A stretch of DNA of 64,000 bases from Lysobacter stagni (GTDB lineage: Bacteria; Pseudomonadota; Gammaproteobacteria; Xanthomonadales; Xanthomonadaceae): positions 3,170,001 through 3,234,000 of the forward strand of contig NZ_JASGBI010000001.1 in NCBI RefSeq assembly GCF_030053425.1, written 5' to 3'. Position 1 is the first letter of the stretch. Each line of letters begins with the position of its first letter. Below the pieces are notes generated by a model. That model did not search any database. It was not told where the DNA came from and saw nothing but the letters and a program-made list of their open reading frames with translations. Position numbers and translations under genes: made by a program. Below, piece by piece: positions 51,254 through 61,266 of this stretch.

Positions 51254-52210
51254 ATGAAGATGCGCCGCATCCTTTCGCTGGACGGAGGTGGCATCCGCGG
51301 GCTGGTCAGCTGCCTCTGGCTGGAAGGCGTGGAAGACGCCCTCGCCCAGGGCGGCAAGCCCGGCCTGCTGAAGCAGTTCGATCTGCTGGCCGGCAGCTCC
51401 ACGGGCGCGATCGTCGCCTGTGGCCTGGCCATGGGCCTGCCGCCGACACAACTGGCCGAGCTCTACCGCAGCAATCGCCATCTGATCTTCCCCGGCATGG
51501 CCGACCGCCTGTGGTCACGGGCGACGCGTTTGTTCACACAGGGCGTGTCTGCGCCGCGCTACGACGCGAAGGGGCTGGAGAAGGTGCTGAAGAAGGTGTT
51601 CGGCGCCACCACGCTAGGCCAGGCGAAGAAGCCGCTGCTGGTCACCAGTTACGACACCATCGAACGCAAGCCCATCGTGTTCAAGAGCTTCAAGCCCGAA
51701 CACGCGAACCTGCCGATGTGGGAAGTGTGCCGCGCCTCGTCGGCCGCACCCACCTACTTCCCTGCGTTCGCCATGAAGGTCGAAGGGCGGGCGCGTTCGA
51801 TGATCGACGGCGGCGTGGTCGCCAACAATCCCACCGCGTGCGCCATCGCCGAGGCACTGCGCAAGGACGCACGCGTGGACAGCGCGCAGGACCTGGTGGT
51901 GCTTTCGGTGGGCACGGGCCAGCGCAACCGTCCCATCGACCTGAAATCCGCGCAGGAATGGGGCGCGGTGGAATGGGCCATCCCCATCATCGACGTGCTG
52001 TTCGACGGCAACACCGATGCGGTGGACTACATCGCGCAACACCTGGTCGGCGACGGTTACTTCCGCCTGCAGGCCGACCTGCTGACCGGACTGGACGACC
52101 TGGACGATGTCAGCGCGACGAACATCGCCGCGCTGGAATCGATGGCGCGCACCTATCTCCTGCAGGCGGAGACGCGGAAGAAACTGGCGGGGCTGGTGGC
52201 GAAGCTGTAG
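51254..52210 (+). CDS. Patatin-like phospholipase
   Basis: A 318-residue protein. The oxyanion-hole motif SLDGGGIRGL (about residue 10) is followed by the nucleophile GSSTG (about 47) and the catalytic Asp in DGGVVANNP (about 188). It lacks a signal peptide, so it acts in the cytoplasm or is exported another way. Substrates are acyl lipids. The nearest gene is a fatty-acid hydroxylase-like protein. No cyclase or other CBASS component is next to it, so an antiphage effector role is not supported. Confidence 0.9.
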   Translation: MKMRRILSLDGGGIRGLVSCLWLEGVEDALAQGGKPGLLKQFDLLAGSSTGAIVACGLAMGLPPTQLAELYRSNRHLIFPGMADRLWSRATRLFTQGVSAPRYDAKGLEKVLKKVFGATTLGQAKKPLLVTSYDTIERKPIVFKSFKPEHANLPMWEVCRASSAAPTYFPAFAMKVEGRARSMIDGGVVANNPTACAIAEALRKDARVDSAQDLVVLSVGTGQRNRPIDLKSAQEWGAVEWAIPIIDVLFDGNTDAVDYIAQHLVGDGYFRLQADLLTGLDDLDDVSATNIAALESMARTYLLQAETRKKLAGLVAKL

Positions 52211-52269
52211 TTCGGCATCCCCGGTCGGCGCCCTTCTGTAACGGAACGTCGATGCAGTCGCTTCGCCGG

Positions 52270-52326
52270 CCCTCACCCCAACCCCTCTCAGCTCTGCACT
52301 CCCTTCGGTCGCCGCAGGGAGAGGGG
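52270..52326. repeat. Xanthomonad intergenic repeat with CCCCTCTC/GGGAGAGGGG arms
   Basis: CCCTCACCCCAACCCCTCTC at the left and GGGAGAGGGGC at the right form an imperfect hairpin around a 25-base loop. The pattern resembles a dispersed REP-like element common between genes in Xanthomonas and Lysobacter. It lies between the patatin gene and the convergent fumarase. Confidence 0.65.
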
Positions 52327-52343
52327 CGCTCGAGCTTCGCGGT

Positions 52344-53861
52344 TTACGCGACGACCACCGGAATCTTGCCGATCTTCGCCTGCCATTCGCGCGGGCCTGT
52401 CTGGTGCACGGATTCGCCGGTGGAATCCACGGCAACCGTCACGGGCATGTCCTGCACGTCGAACTCGTAGATCGCTTCCATGCCCAGGTCGGCGAAACCG
52501 ACGACCTTCGCGGCCTTGATCGCCTTCGAGACGAGGTACGCCGCGCCACCGACCGCCATCAGGTAGGCCGACTGGTGCTTGCGGATGGCTTCGATGGCGG
52601 CCGGGCCGCGCTCGGCCTTGCCGACCATGCCCAGCAGGCCGGTCTGTGCCAGCACCTGTTCGGTGAACTTGTCCATGCGCGTGGCGGTGGTCGGGCCGGC
52701 CGGGCCGACGACTTCATCGCGCACCGGATCGACCGGGCCGACGTAGTAGATGAAGCGGCCGCGCAGGTCGACCGGGAGCTGCTCGCCCTTGTTGAGCATG
52801 TCGACCATGCGCTTGTGCGCGGCGTCGCGACCGGTCAGCAGCTTGCCGTTGAGCAGCAGCACCTCGCCCGGCTTCCAGCTGGCGACATCTTCCTTGGTCA
52901 GCGTGTCCAGGTTGACGCGGCGGCCCTTGGAAGCGTCGTACGTGAGCTCCGGCCAGTCGGCCAGCGACGGCGGGTCCAGCATCACCGGACCGCTGCCATC
53001 GAGCGTGAAATGCGCGTGGCGCGTGGCGGCGCAGTTCGGGATCAGCGCCACCGGCAGGTTGGCTGCATGCGTCGGGTAATCCTTGACCTTGATGTCGAGC
53101 ACCGTGGTCAGACCGCCCAGGCCCTGCGCGCCGATGCCCAGCGCGTTGACCTTCTCGTACAGCTCCAGGCGCAGTTCCTCGGCGCGATTCGACGCACCGC
53201 GCTGCTGCAACTCGGTGATGTCGATGGGCTCCATCAGCGCTTCCTTGGCCAGCAGCATCGCCTTCTCGGCGGTGCCGCCGATGCCGATGCCGAGCATGCC
53301 CGGCGGGCACCAGCCCGCGCCCATGGTCGGCACGGTCTTGAGCACCCAGTCGACGATGGAGTCGGACGGGTTGAGCATCGCGAACTTCGACTTGGCTTCG
53401 GAACCGCCGCCCTTCGCGGCGACGATCACGTCGACCGTGTTGCCCGGCACGACCTTCACGTTCACCACGCCCGGCGTGTTGTCCTTCGTGTTGGTGCGCT
53501 TGCCGGCGGGGTCGGCCAGCACGCTGGCGCGCAGCTTGTTGTCCGGATGGTTGTAGGCGCGGCGCACGCCTTCGTGGACCATGTCCTCCACGCCCATCGT
53601 GGCGTCGTCCCAGCGCACGTTCATGCCGATCTCGAGGAACACCGTGACGATGCCGGTGTCCTGGCAGATCGGGCGGTGACCCTCGGCGCACATGCGCGAG
53701 TTGATCAGGATCTGGGCGATGGCGTCCTTCGCGGCCGGCGACTCCTCGCGCTCGTAGGCGGCGGCGAGGCTCTGGATGTAGTCGACCGGGTGGTAGTACG
53801 AGATGTACTGGAGCGCGTCGGCGACGCTCTGGATGAAGTCTTCCTGCTTGATGACGGTCAT
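52344..53861 (-). CDS. Class I fumarate hydratase (4Fe-4S)
   Basis: A 505-residue enzyme of the fumarase A/B type. Cluster-related cysteines are in RPICQDTGIV, AGWCPPGMLGIG and PNCAATRHAHF, and the C-terminal beta domain contains VRDEVVGPAGPTTATRMD. It interconverts fumarate and malate in the TCA cycle, one step after the sdh complex encoded at 31189-34569. The ATG at 53861 gives MTVIKQEDF, the family start. Divergent from sigJ, 110 bases apart. Confidence 0.95.
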   Translation of the reverse strand: MTVIKQEDFIQSVADALQYISYYHPVDYIQSLAAAYEREESPAAKDAIAQILINSRMCAEGHRPICQDTGIVTVFLEIGMNVRWDDATMGVEDMVHEGVRRAYNHPDNKLRASVLADPAGKRTNTKDNTPGVVNVKVVPGNTVDVIVAAKGGGSEAKSKFAMLNPSDSIVDWVLKTVPTMGAGWCPPGMLGIGIGGTAEKAMLLAKEALMEPIDITELQQRGASNRAEELRLELYEKVNALGIGAQGLGGLTTVLDIKVKDYPTHAANLPVALIPNCAATRHAHFTLDGSGPVMLDPPSLADWPELTYDASKGRRVNLDTLTKEDVASWKPGEVLLLNGKLLTGRDAAHKRMVDMLNKGEQLPVDLRGRFIYYVGPVDPVRDEVVGPAGPTTATRMDKFTEQVLAQTGLLGMVGKAERGPAAIEAIRKHQSAYLMAVGGAAYLVSKAIKAAKVVGFADLGMEAIYEFDVQDMPVTVAVDSTGESVHQTGPREWQAKIGKIPVVVA

Positions 53862-53971
53862 GACTGCGGAATCGGCTGCCGGTGGGGTCGCGGATGGAGC
53901 CTTCCATTTTAGGCCAAACCGGCCACCGCCCCCGGCTGTCACAATGGGACGCCCCGTTTCGTCCTGGCCGC

Positions 53972-54841
53972 ATGAACGCCACGAACGCCCCCGACACGGT
54001 CTTCGAGACCCAGCGCCCCCGCCTGTTCGCCCTCGCCTACCGCCTGCTCGGCAGCCGCAGCGAGGCCGAGGACGTGGTGCAGGACGCCTGGCTGCGCTGG
54101 CACCAGACCGACCGGGCCGCCGTCCGCGACCCGGAAGCCTGGCTGGTGACCGCGACCACCCGCCTGGGCATCGATCGCCTGCGTGCCGTCCGCAGCGAAC
54201 GGATCGCCTATCCCGGCCCCTGGCTGCCCGAACCCCTGACCGTGGACGAATCGCCAGGGCCGGAGCACCGGAGCGAGCTGGCCGAACAGGTGTCGATCGC
54301 CTTCCTCGCCGTGCTCGAGCGGCTGGGCCCGGAGGAGCGCGCGGCCTTCCTGCTCAAGGAGGCCTTCGACTACGACTACGACCAGATCGCCGAACTGCTG
54401 GATCGCACCGAGGCGAACTGCCGCCAGATGGTGCACCGTGCGCGCGAACGCCTGCAGTCGGGCCGCCCGCGCTTCGAGGTCGAACCGGCACGGCATCGCG
54501 AGCTGCTGGAGCGTTTCATGCACGCGGCGCAGCGCGGCGACCGCGGTGCCATCACCGGGTTGCTCGACGCCAACGCGCGACTGGTGAGCGATGGCGGCGG
54601 CAAGGCGCGTGCCGTGATCCGCCCGCTGCTGGGCGGCGAACGCATCGCACGCCTGTACTGGGCGGTGGCGCGTCGCAACGGGTATTCCGACTGGCGGATG
54701 GGCACCCTCAACGGCGAGCCCGCGGTGCTGGGCTACACGGACGGTGTGCTGACTTCGGCGACGGTGGCCGTCAGCGACGGCGAACACATCCTCGAGCTGC
54801 TCACGCTGCGCAATCCGGACAAGCTCCCTATTCCCCACTGA
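53972..54841 (+). CDS. sigJ: ECF sigma factor SigJ-type (with C-terminal SnoaL domain)
   Basis: A 289-residue RNA polymerase sigma factor. Region 2 (about 15-80) has AYRLLGSRSEAEDVVQDAWL, and region 4 (about 120-175) has YDYDQIAELLDRTEANCR. A SnoaL-like fold follows (about 190-285). This fused C-terminal domain defines the SigJ/ECF41 group, which replaces a separate anti-sigma factor. It is followed by an AhpD-like gene, the usual ECF41 partner, and the sigma factor probably drives that gene. Confidence 0.93.
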   Translation: MNATNAPDTVFETQRPRLFALAYRLLGSRSEAEDVVQDAWLRWHQTDRAAVRDPEAWLVTATTRLGIDRLRAVRSERIAYPGPWLPEPLTVDESPGPEHRSELAEQVSIAFLAVLERLGPEERAAFLLKEAFDYDYDQIAELLDRTEANCRQMVHRARERLQSGRPRFEVEPARHRELLERFMHAAQRGDRGAITGLLDANARLVSDGGGKARAVIRPLLGGERIARLYWAVARRNGYSDWRMGTLNGEPAVLGYTDGVLTSATVAVSDGEHILELLTLRNPDKLPIPH

Positions 54842-54960
54842 GCATCCACGCCGTGCAACGCGGCGTTCCATGGATGCAGCCGCACGCTGTCACAACCTCG
54901 CCCCCGGCGACGTCTTCCTGATACCGCGGCCATTCGAGGCCGCTTCGAGGAAAGAAAGAC

Positions 54961-55419
54961 ATGAGCAGCTCCTACGTCAGCCACACCCCGCGCGTCGACT
55001 ACATCAAGCATGCCAAGGAAGCCTTCCAGGCCCAGGTCAAACTGAGCATGGCGGTGCACGCCGGCAGCCTCGGCTCGAACCTGGTCGAGCTGGTTTTCCT
55101 GCGCGTTTCGCAGATCAACGGCTGCGCCTATTGCCTGGACATGCACACCACGGCGCTGCGCAAGGGGGGCGAGGACCAGCGTCGCCTGGACACCCTTGCC
55201 GGCTGGCGCGACAGCCCGCTGTTCGACGGCCGCGAACGCGCGGCGCTGGACTGGGCGGAAGCGCTGACGCGCCTGGAAAACGGCCACGTGGCCGATGACG
55301 TGTTCGAGGCGCTGCGCCCGCACTTCGACGACCGCGGCATCGCCGAGTTGACCTTCGCGGTCGGCGTGATCAATTCGTGGAACCGCATCAACGTCAGCCT
55401 GCGCACGACGCTGCCCTGA
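54961..55419 (+). CDS. AhpD-like carboxymuconolactone decarboxylase-family protein (ECF41 target)
   Basis: A 152-residue helical protein with the redox motif NGCAYCLDMHTTALRKGG at about residue 50 (CxxC plus His). It is the typical gene next to ECF41/SigJ. GAAAGAAAGAC precedes the ATG. Its function is a probable peroxide or electrophile defence by the CxxC pair. It is clearly related to the protein encoded at 7849-8304. Confidence 0.9.
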   Translation: MSSSYVSHTPRVDYIKHAKEAFQAQVKLSMAVHAGSLGSNLVELVFLRVSQINGCAYCLDMHTTALRKGGEDQRRLDTLAGWRDSPLFDGRERAALDWAEALTRLENGHVADDVFEALRPHFDDRGIAELTFAVGVINSWNRINVSLRTTLP

Positions 55420-55435
55420 TGCGCGCGACGCCACC

Positions 55436-55455
55436 GTCCCGGCTCCGGCCGGGAC
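55436..55455. terminator. Hairpin between convergent AhpD-like and IscA-like genes
   Basis: GTCCCGGC-TCCG-GCCGGGAC: eight pairs around a TCCG loop, 17 bases after the first stop and 16 before the second. No U-run. Confidence 0.45.
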
Positions 55456-55470
55456 GCGTGGCGGGGTGTC

Positions 55471-55809
55471 TCAGGCCGCGTCGGCCTTCGTCGTGAACGA
55501 TTCGCCGCAACCGCACTCGGCGGTGACATTGGGGTTGCGGAACAGGAACTGCTCGCCCAGGCGCTGCTTGACCAGGTCGATCTGCGTGCCGTCGACCAGC
55601 GGCAGGCTCAACGCGTCGACGTAGATGCGCACGCCATCCTGCTCGAAGACCGTGTCGTCGGCGCCCTGCTCGCGGGTCAGGTCGGCCTTGTACTGCCAGC
55701 CCGAGCAGCCCGTGCGGGACACGCCGAAGCGCAGGCCGATCGCGCCGGGATCTTCGACGAGATAGCGCTGGACGCGGGCGAGAGCAGCAGGAGCAAGGGT
55801 CACGGCCAT
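55471..55809 (-). CDS. IscA/ErpA-type iron-sulfur cluster assembly accessory protein
   Basis: A 112-residue A-type carrier. The three conserved Cys are in SRTGCSGWQYK (about 35) and TAECGCGESF (about 99-101). Such proteins carry Fe-S clusters to target enzymes. It is a stand-alone gene here, divergent from asnS, 117 bases apart. IscA versus ErpA cannot be told apart from the window. Confidence 0.9.
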   Translation of the reverse strand: MAVTLAPAALARVQRYLVEDPGAIGLRFGVSRTGCSGWQYKADLTREQGADDTVFEQDGVRIYVDALSLPLVDGTQIDLVKQRLGEQFLFRNPNVTAECGCGESFTTKADAA

Positions 55810-55926
55810 GGAGACTCCGACGTTACATCAACGGGTTACGGCAAGGATTATAGCGACGCGATGCCGGGCGTTCGGTAAACTCCGGCCTTTCCCCTAATTG
55901 GCCCGAACAGGCCAGGATTCAAGAGC

Positions 55927-57321
<1,395 letters not shown>

Positions 57322-57331
57322 TCCGACGGCC

Positions 57332-57700
57332 ATGACGGACACCGTCACGCTGTACCGTCCGACCGGTCCCGAGGAAATGGCCCTGCTGGAAGCCGCGGGC
57401 TTCCGGCGCTGGCCACCGCGGCTGCCCGAACAGCCGATCTTCTATCCGGTGACCAACCAGCAGTATGCGATCGAGATCGCGACACGCTGGAACATCAGGG
57501 ACAGCGGTGTCGGCTATGTGACCCGGTTCGAGGTGGAGCGCGGGTTCATGGAACGCTATCCGATCCAGAAGGTCGGCGGCGCCCACCACACGGAATGGTG
57601 GGTTCCTGCCGAGGAACTCGAGGCACTCAACGACCATATCGTCGGCCTCATCGAAGTCGTGGGGGAATACCGCCCCGACACTGCAACGGAACACCTGTGA
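57332..57700 (+). CDS. Conserved hypothetical protein downstream of asnS
   Basis: A 122-residue soluble protein with LYRPTGPEEMALLEAAGF, RLPEQPIFYPVTNQQYA, GVGYVTRFEVERGF and WWVPAEELEALNDHIVG. I recognise it as a widespread small family, sometimes labelled ADP-ribosylation/crystallin J1-like without experimental support. It overlaps the next gene by GTGA and follows asnS by ten bases, so it is likely cotranscribed. Confidence 0.72.
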   Translation: MTDTVTLYRPTGPEEMALLEAAGFRRWPPRLPEQPIFYPVTNQQYAIEIATRWNIRDSGVGYVTRFEVERGFMERYPIQKVGGAHHTEWWVPAEELEALNDHIVGLIEVVGEYRPDTATEHL

Positions 57701-58002
57701 TCCTTTTCTTTGCCCTGCTCTTCGTCGCCATCGCCATCGCGGGCTTCTGCGCGTTCGTGATCTTCTGGCCGCTGTCGCTGGTGCACATCCGCGACCGTCA
57801 TCCGCAGTTGCAGTCGCAATTGGGCGAAGGTGCGTTCGCGCGGCCCTCGGCGTGGGGCTGGCTGCTCAAGCGCGGCTACCTGTTGGCGAACGACGGCAAC
57901 CTCAACGGCCTGGCCAACCCGGCGCGCATCTCGCTGTTGACCATCATTTCCGGGCTCGTGTGCGCCGCCCTGCTCTGGCTGCTTTCCATGGTGATCGGAT
58001 GA
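57697..58002 (+). CDS. Small membrane protein of unknown function
   Basis: A 101-residue protein starting with GTG at 57697, which overlaps the preceding stop. It has an N-terminal helix (about 2-24, ILFFALLFVAIAIAGFCAFVI) and a C-terminal helix (about 80-98, LLTIISGLVCAALLWLLSMV), with a loop of about 55 residues between. The layout resembles small two-TM proteins. I do not recognise the family. Its stop overlaps the next ATG. Confidence 0.6.
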   Translation: MILFFALLFVAIAIAGFCAFVIFWPLSLVHIRDRHPQLQSQLGEGAFARPSAWGWLLKRGYLLANDGNLNGLANPARISLLTIISGLVCAALLWLLSMVIG

Positions 58003-58310
58003 ACGAAGAAGCCAATCGCGATCAGTGGTGGCTCGCCACCCTGGGCCGCACCGTGATCTGGGCGCGCCTGCGCATGCTCGACGCCGGCACCGCCGAAGTG
58101 CTCGACAGCGACGGTGTCAGCCAGCCGTACGACAGCGAGGACAGTGCCCGCGCGGCGCTGATGGACGCGGAGTTCGTCTCCCTCGACGGGCTGGACGAGG
58201 ACGACGCGCGCGATCGCGGCTTCTCGCTCGACGAACTCACGCCCCCCAGCGGCGAACACGTCGACGTGCTGCGCCCGCAGATGGTCCAGCAGCTTCCTTC
58301 GCGTCACTGA
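57999..58310 (+). CDS. Small acidic hypothetical protein
   Basis: A 103-residue protein, soluble and acidic. RDQWWLATLGRTVIWARLRML is followed by repeated Asp/Glu runs (LDGLDEDDARDRGFSLDEL) and a short end LRPQMVQQLPSRH. It overlaps the preceding gene by ATGA, so the three genes after asnS are read as a unit. I do not recognise a family. Confidence 0.6.
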   Translation: MNEEANRDQWWLATLGRTVIWARLRMLDAGTAEVLDSDGVSQPYDSEDSARAALMDAEFVSLDGLDEDDARDRGFSLDELTPPSGEHVDVLRPQMVQQLPSRH

Positions 58311-58322
58311 CGGAACACGGCC

Positions 58323-58955
58323 ATGTACCTGCCACGCGCCTTCGCCGAACGCGACCTGGACGCGCTGGATCGCATGGCCGGGCGCGACCGTTTCATCACG
58401 CTGGTCACCGTTCGCGACGGCGAGCCCACCGTCAGCCATCTGCCCGTGCTGTATCGCCGCCAGGGCGAACGCGTCGAACTGATCGGCCACTGGGCGCGGC
58501 CCAATCCGCAGGCAACGCACGCGGGCCCCGCGCTCGCCATCTTCCACGGCCCGCACGCGTACGTGTCGCCGGGCTGGTACCCCGACAAGGAAGACGCCGC
58601 GCGCGTTCCGACCTGGAACTACGCTGTCGCACACCTGCGCGGCACGCTGTCCACGTTCGAGGATGACGCATCGCTCGCCGAGGTCGTGGACGGCCTGAGC
58701 ATCGAGTTCGAGGCCACCGTCGGCGGAGACTGGCGCTTCGAGTCCGGACGCGACGAGTTCCGTCGACAGCTGCGCGGCATCATCGGCTTCCGTTTCGTGG
58801 CCGACGACATCGCGCTGAAGTTCAAGCTCAGCCAGAACCACCCGATGCCCAATCGCGAAGCCGTCGCGGCGCGACTGGAAGCGCAATCGCGCGAGGCCAG
58901 CCGCGACACCGCCGCGCTGATGCGCGAGCGTATGAACGAACCGACAGGAGACTGA
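58323..58955 (+). CDS. PaiB-like FMN-binding protein (negative transcriptional regulator family)
   Basis: A 210-residue split-barrel flavin-binding protein. The family motifs are LPVLYRRQGERVELIGHWARPN, GPHAYVSPGWYPDKEDAARVPTWNY and a C-terminal IIGFRFVADDIALKFKLSQN, each read in part. PaiB was named for repression of sporulation and degradative enzymes, but many members are FMN oxidoreductases. It stands 12 bases after the preceding unit and is followed by an SDR one base later, at the head of the 3-hydroxyanthranilate region. Confidence 0.86.
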   Translation: MYLPRAFAERDLDALDRMAGRDRFITLVTVRDGEPTVSHLPVLYRRQGERVELIGHWARPNPQATHAGPALAIFHGPHAYVSPGWYPDKEDAARVPTWNYAVAHLRGTLSTFEDDASLAEVVDGLSIEFEATVGGDWRFESGRDEFRRQLRGIIGFRFVADDIALKFKLSQNHPMPNREAVAARLEAQSREASRDTAALMRERMNEPTGD

Positions 58956-58956
58956 C

Positions 58957-59742
58957 GTGGACCTCGACCTCACCGGAAAGCATGCCCTCGTCTGTGGTGC
59001 CAGCCAGGGCATCGGCCTGGCCACCGCGCAGGCATTGGCGGACCTCGGCGCCGACGTCACGCTGCTCGCACGACGCGAAGAGCGCCTGCGCGAACTCGCC
59101 GCCTCGCTCGCCACCGACAAAGGGCAGACACACGGCTGGATCGCCGCCGACGGCGCCGACACCGACACGCTGCGCGCGAAGGTGCAGGCGCTGGTGAATG
59201 GCAAACCGGTGCACATCCTCGTCAACAACAGCGGCGGACCGCCGCCTGGCACCGTGCGCGGCGCGGACATCGCCGCGTTCGAAGCCGCCTACCGCCAGCA
59301 CCTCATCGCCAACCACGTGCTGGCCGAAACGGTGATTCCCGGCATGGAGCGCGATGGCTACGGCCGCATCGTCAACGTCATCTCCACCTCGGTGAAGGAG
59401 CCGCTGCAGGGCCTGGGCGTGTCCAACACCACGCGATGGGCCGTAGCCAGCTGGGCCAAGACGCTGGCGACGGAACTGGCGCCCAAGGGCATCACCGTCA
59501 ACAACGTGTTGCCGGGCTCGACCGAAACGCCGCGCATCGAGCAGATCATCGACAACACGTCGGCCAAGACGGGCCGCAGTCGCGAGGAAGTGTTCGAGAA
59601 GATGGTGTCGGAAATCCCGATGCGCCGTTTCGCCCGCCCGCAGGAAACCGCCGCGGCGATCGCGTTCCTGTGTTCGCCGGCGGCCTCGTACATCACCGGC
59701 GTGAACCTGCCGGTGGACGGCGGGCGCACGCGGTCGCTCTGA
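58957..59742 (+). CDS. Atypical short-chain dehydrogenase/reductase-like protein
   Basis: A 261-residue SDR-fold protein starting with GTG after AGGAG. The nucleotide motif GASQGIGLATAQAL and NNSGG are present, but the catalytic region reads LGVSNTTRWAVASWAKTL: the Tyr-x-x-x-Lys pair is replaced by Ser-x-x-x-Arg. A subgroup of BKR-like SDR proteins shows this change and may not be ordinary dehydrogenases. It follows the PaiB-like gene by one base and may be read with it. Function unknown. Confidence 0.84.
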   Translation: MDLDLTGKHALVCGASQGIGLATAQALADLGADVTLLARREERLRELAASLATDKGQTHGWIAADGADTDTLRAKVQALVNGKPVHILVNNSGGPPPGTVRGADIAAFEAAYRQHLIANHVLAETVIPGMERDGYGRIVNVISTSVKEPLQGLGVSNTTRWAVASWAKTLATELAPKGITVNNVLPGSTETPRIEQIIDNTSAKTGRSREEVFEKMVSEIPMRRFARPQETAAAIAFLCSPAASYITGVNLPVDGGRTRSL

Positions 59743-59749
59743 GGCATGG

Positions 59750-59770
59750 AGGCCCGCGCGAACCGGGCCT
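59750..59770 (+). terminator. Weak hairpin between the SDR and aldehyde dehydrogenase genes
   Basis: AGGCCCG (59750-59756) pairs with CGGGCCT (59764-59770) around CGCGAAC. No U-run; it may mark an attenuated break between the PaiB/SDR and ALDH transcripts. Confidence 0.3.
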
Positions 59771-59829
59771 TCGGGCAGAGGCCGACCATACCCATCAGCA
59801 CGGCACACCCGCACTGTTAAGCTAGTCCG

Positions 59830-61254
59830 ATGCGCCTTCGCCACTTCATCGCCGGTGAGCCACGCGAGCCCGTATCGAACCGGTGGGGCGAAGTCTTCGA
59901 TCCCGCGAACGGCAAGGCCTTCGCCGAGGTCGCGCTGGGCGATGGCGCCGACGTTGAGGCCGCCATCGTCGCGGCAGAGGCGGCTTTCCCGGCCTGGTCC
60001 TCCCTGCCCCACACCGAGCGTGCGCGTTGGCTGGAGAAGCTGGCCGACGCACTCGAAGCCAAGCTGGACGATTTTGCCCATGCCGAGTCGCGCGACGGCG
60101 GCAAGCCCATCAAGCTGGCACGCGAGGTGGAGATTCCCCGCGCCATCAGCAACCTGCGCTTCTTCGCGCATGCGGCCACGCAGTTTGCCAGCGAATCGCA
60201 CCACGGCCAGGCCGGCCTGAACTACACGCTGCGCCAGCCGCTGGGCGTGGTCGCGACGATTTCGCCGTGGAACCTGCCGCTGTACCTGTTCACCTGGAAG
60301 ATCGCCCCGGCGCTGGCCGCCGGCAACGCGGTCGTCGCCAAGCCGTCGGAAGTCACGCCGGTGACGGCGACGATGCTGGGCGAACTCGCGGCGCAGATCG
60401 GCTTTCCCAAGGGCGTGCTCAACATCGTGCACGGCCTGGGTCCCGAGGTTGGCGAACCGTTGGTGAGCGATCCCCGCGTGAAGGCCGTTTCGTTCACCGG
60501 CAGCACCGCGGTCGGTCGCCGCATCGCGGGCATCGCCGCTCCCCTGCTGAAGAAGGTCTCGCTGGAACTGGGCGGCAAGAACCCCACCGTGGTGTTCGCC
60601 GACAGCGACTGGCGCGACCACATGGACACCCTGGTGCGTTCCGCGTTCCAGAACTCCGGACAGATCTGCCTGTGCGGCTCGCGCATGCTGGTCGAGCGCA
60701 GCATCTACAGCGAGTTCCGCGACACGCTGGTCGAGCGCGCGCAGCAGTTGCGCGTGGGCGATCCTATCGACCATGACAACCACCTTGGACCGCTCGTATC
60801 CAGGCCCCATTTCGACAAGGTCATGGCCGCGTTGCAGCGCGCCCGTGACGAAGGCGGAAAGGTGCTGTGCGGCGGAACCTCGCTGGACCGCCCAGGCTGG
60901 TTCGTCGCGCCCACCGTGATCGAGGGGCTCGGTCCCGACTGCGCGAGCAACCGCGACGAGATCTTCGGCCCGGTGGTCACGCTGCAGCCGTTCGATTCGG
61001 ACGAGGAAGCGCTCGCGCTGGCCAATGCGGGCGACTACGGCCTGGCCGCATCGGTATGGACGCGCGACCTGCGCCGCGCGCACCGGTTCGCCGCCCGCCT
61101 GCGCGCCGGCATGGTGTGGGTGAACACCTGGCTGCAACGCGACCTGCGTACGCCCTTCGGCGGCATGGGCGCGTCGGGCCTCGGCCGCGAAGGCGGATTC
61201 GAGGCGATGCGATTCTTCACCGACGCCAAGAACGTCGGACTGCAACTGGATTAG
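59830..61254 (+). CDS. 2-aminomuconate-semialdehyde (2-hydroxymuconic-semialdehyde type) dehydrogenase
   Basis: A 474-residue aldehyde dehydrogenase. The Rossmann part has FTGSTAVGRRIAGIAAPL, the catalytic Glu is in LELGGKNPTVVFADSD and the catalytic Cys in QNSGQICLCGSRMLVE. Among ALDHs it matches AMSDH/DmpC-type. It oxidises 2-aminomuconate semialdehyde to 2-aminomuconate with NAD+. Encoded with ridA-like, 3-HAO and ACMSD genes, which supports this specificity. Confidence 0.88.
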   Translation: MRLRHFIAGEPREPVSNRWGEVFDPANGKAFAEVALGDGADVEAAIVAAEAAFPAWSSLPHTERARWLEKLADALEAKLDDFAHAESRDGGKPIKLAREVEIPRAISNLRFFAHAATQFASESHHGQAGLNYTLRQPLGVVATISPWNLPLYLFTWKIAPALAAGNAVVAKPSEVTPVTATMLGELAAQIGFPKGVLNIVHGLGPEVGEPLVSDPRVKAVSFTGSTAVGRRIAGIAAPLLKKVSLELGGKNPTVVFADSDWRDHMDTLVRSAFQNSGQICLCGSRMLVERSIYSEFRDTLVERAQQLRVGDPIDHDNHLGPLVSRPHFDKVMAALQRARDEGGKVLCGGTSLDRPGWFVAPTVIEGLGPDCASNRDEIFGPVVTLQPFDSDEEALALANAGDYGLAASVWTRDLRRAHRFAARLRAGMVWVNTWLQRDLRTPFGGMGASGLGREGGFEAMRFFTDAKNVGLQLD

Positions 61255-61266
61255 GACGTACCCGAA

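Noticed and set aside
51254..52210. CBASS or other antiphage patatin effector
   Set aside because: No nucleotide cyclase, ubiquitin-like or HORMA genes are adjacent; neighbours are lipid and TCA enzymes.
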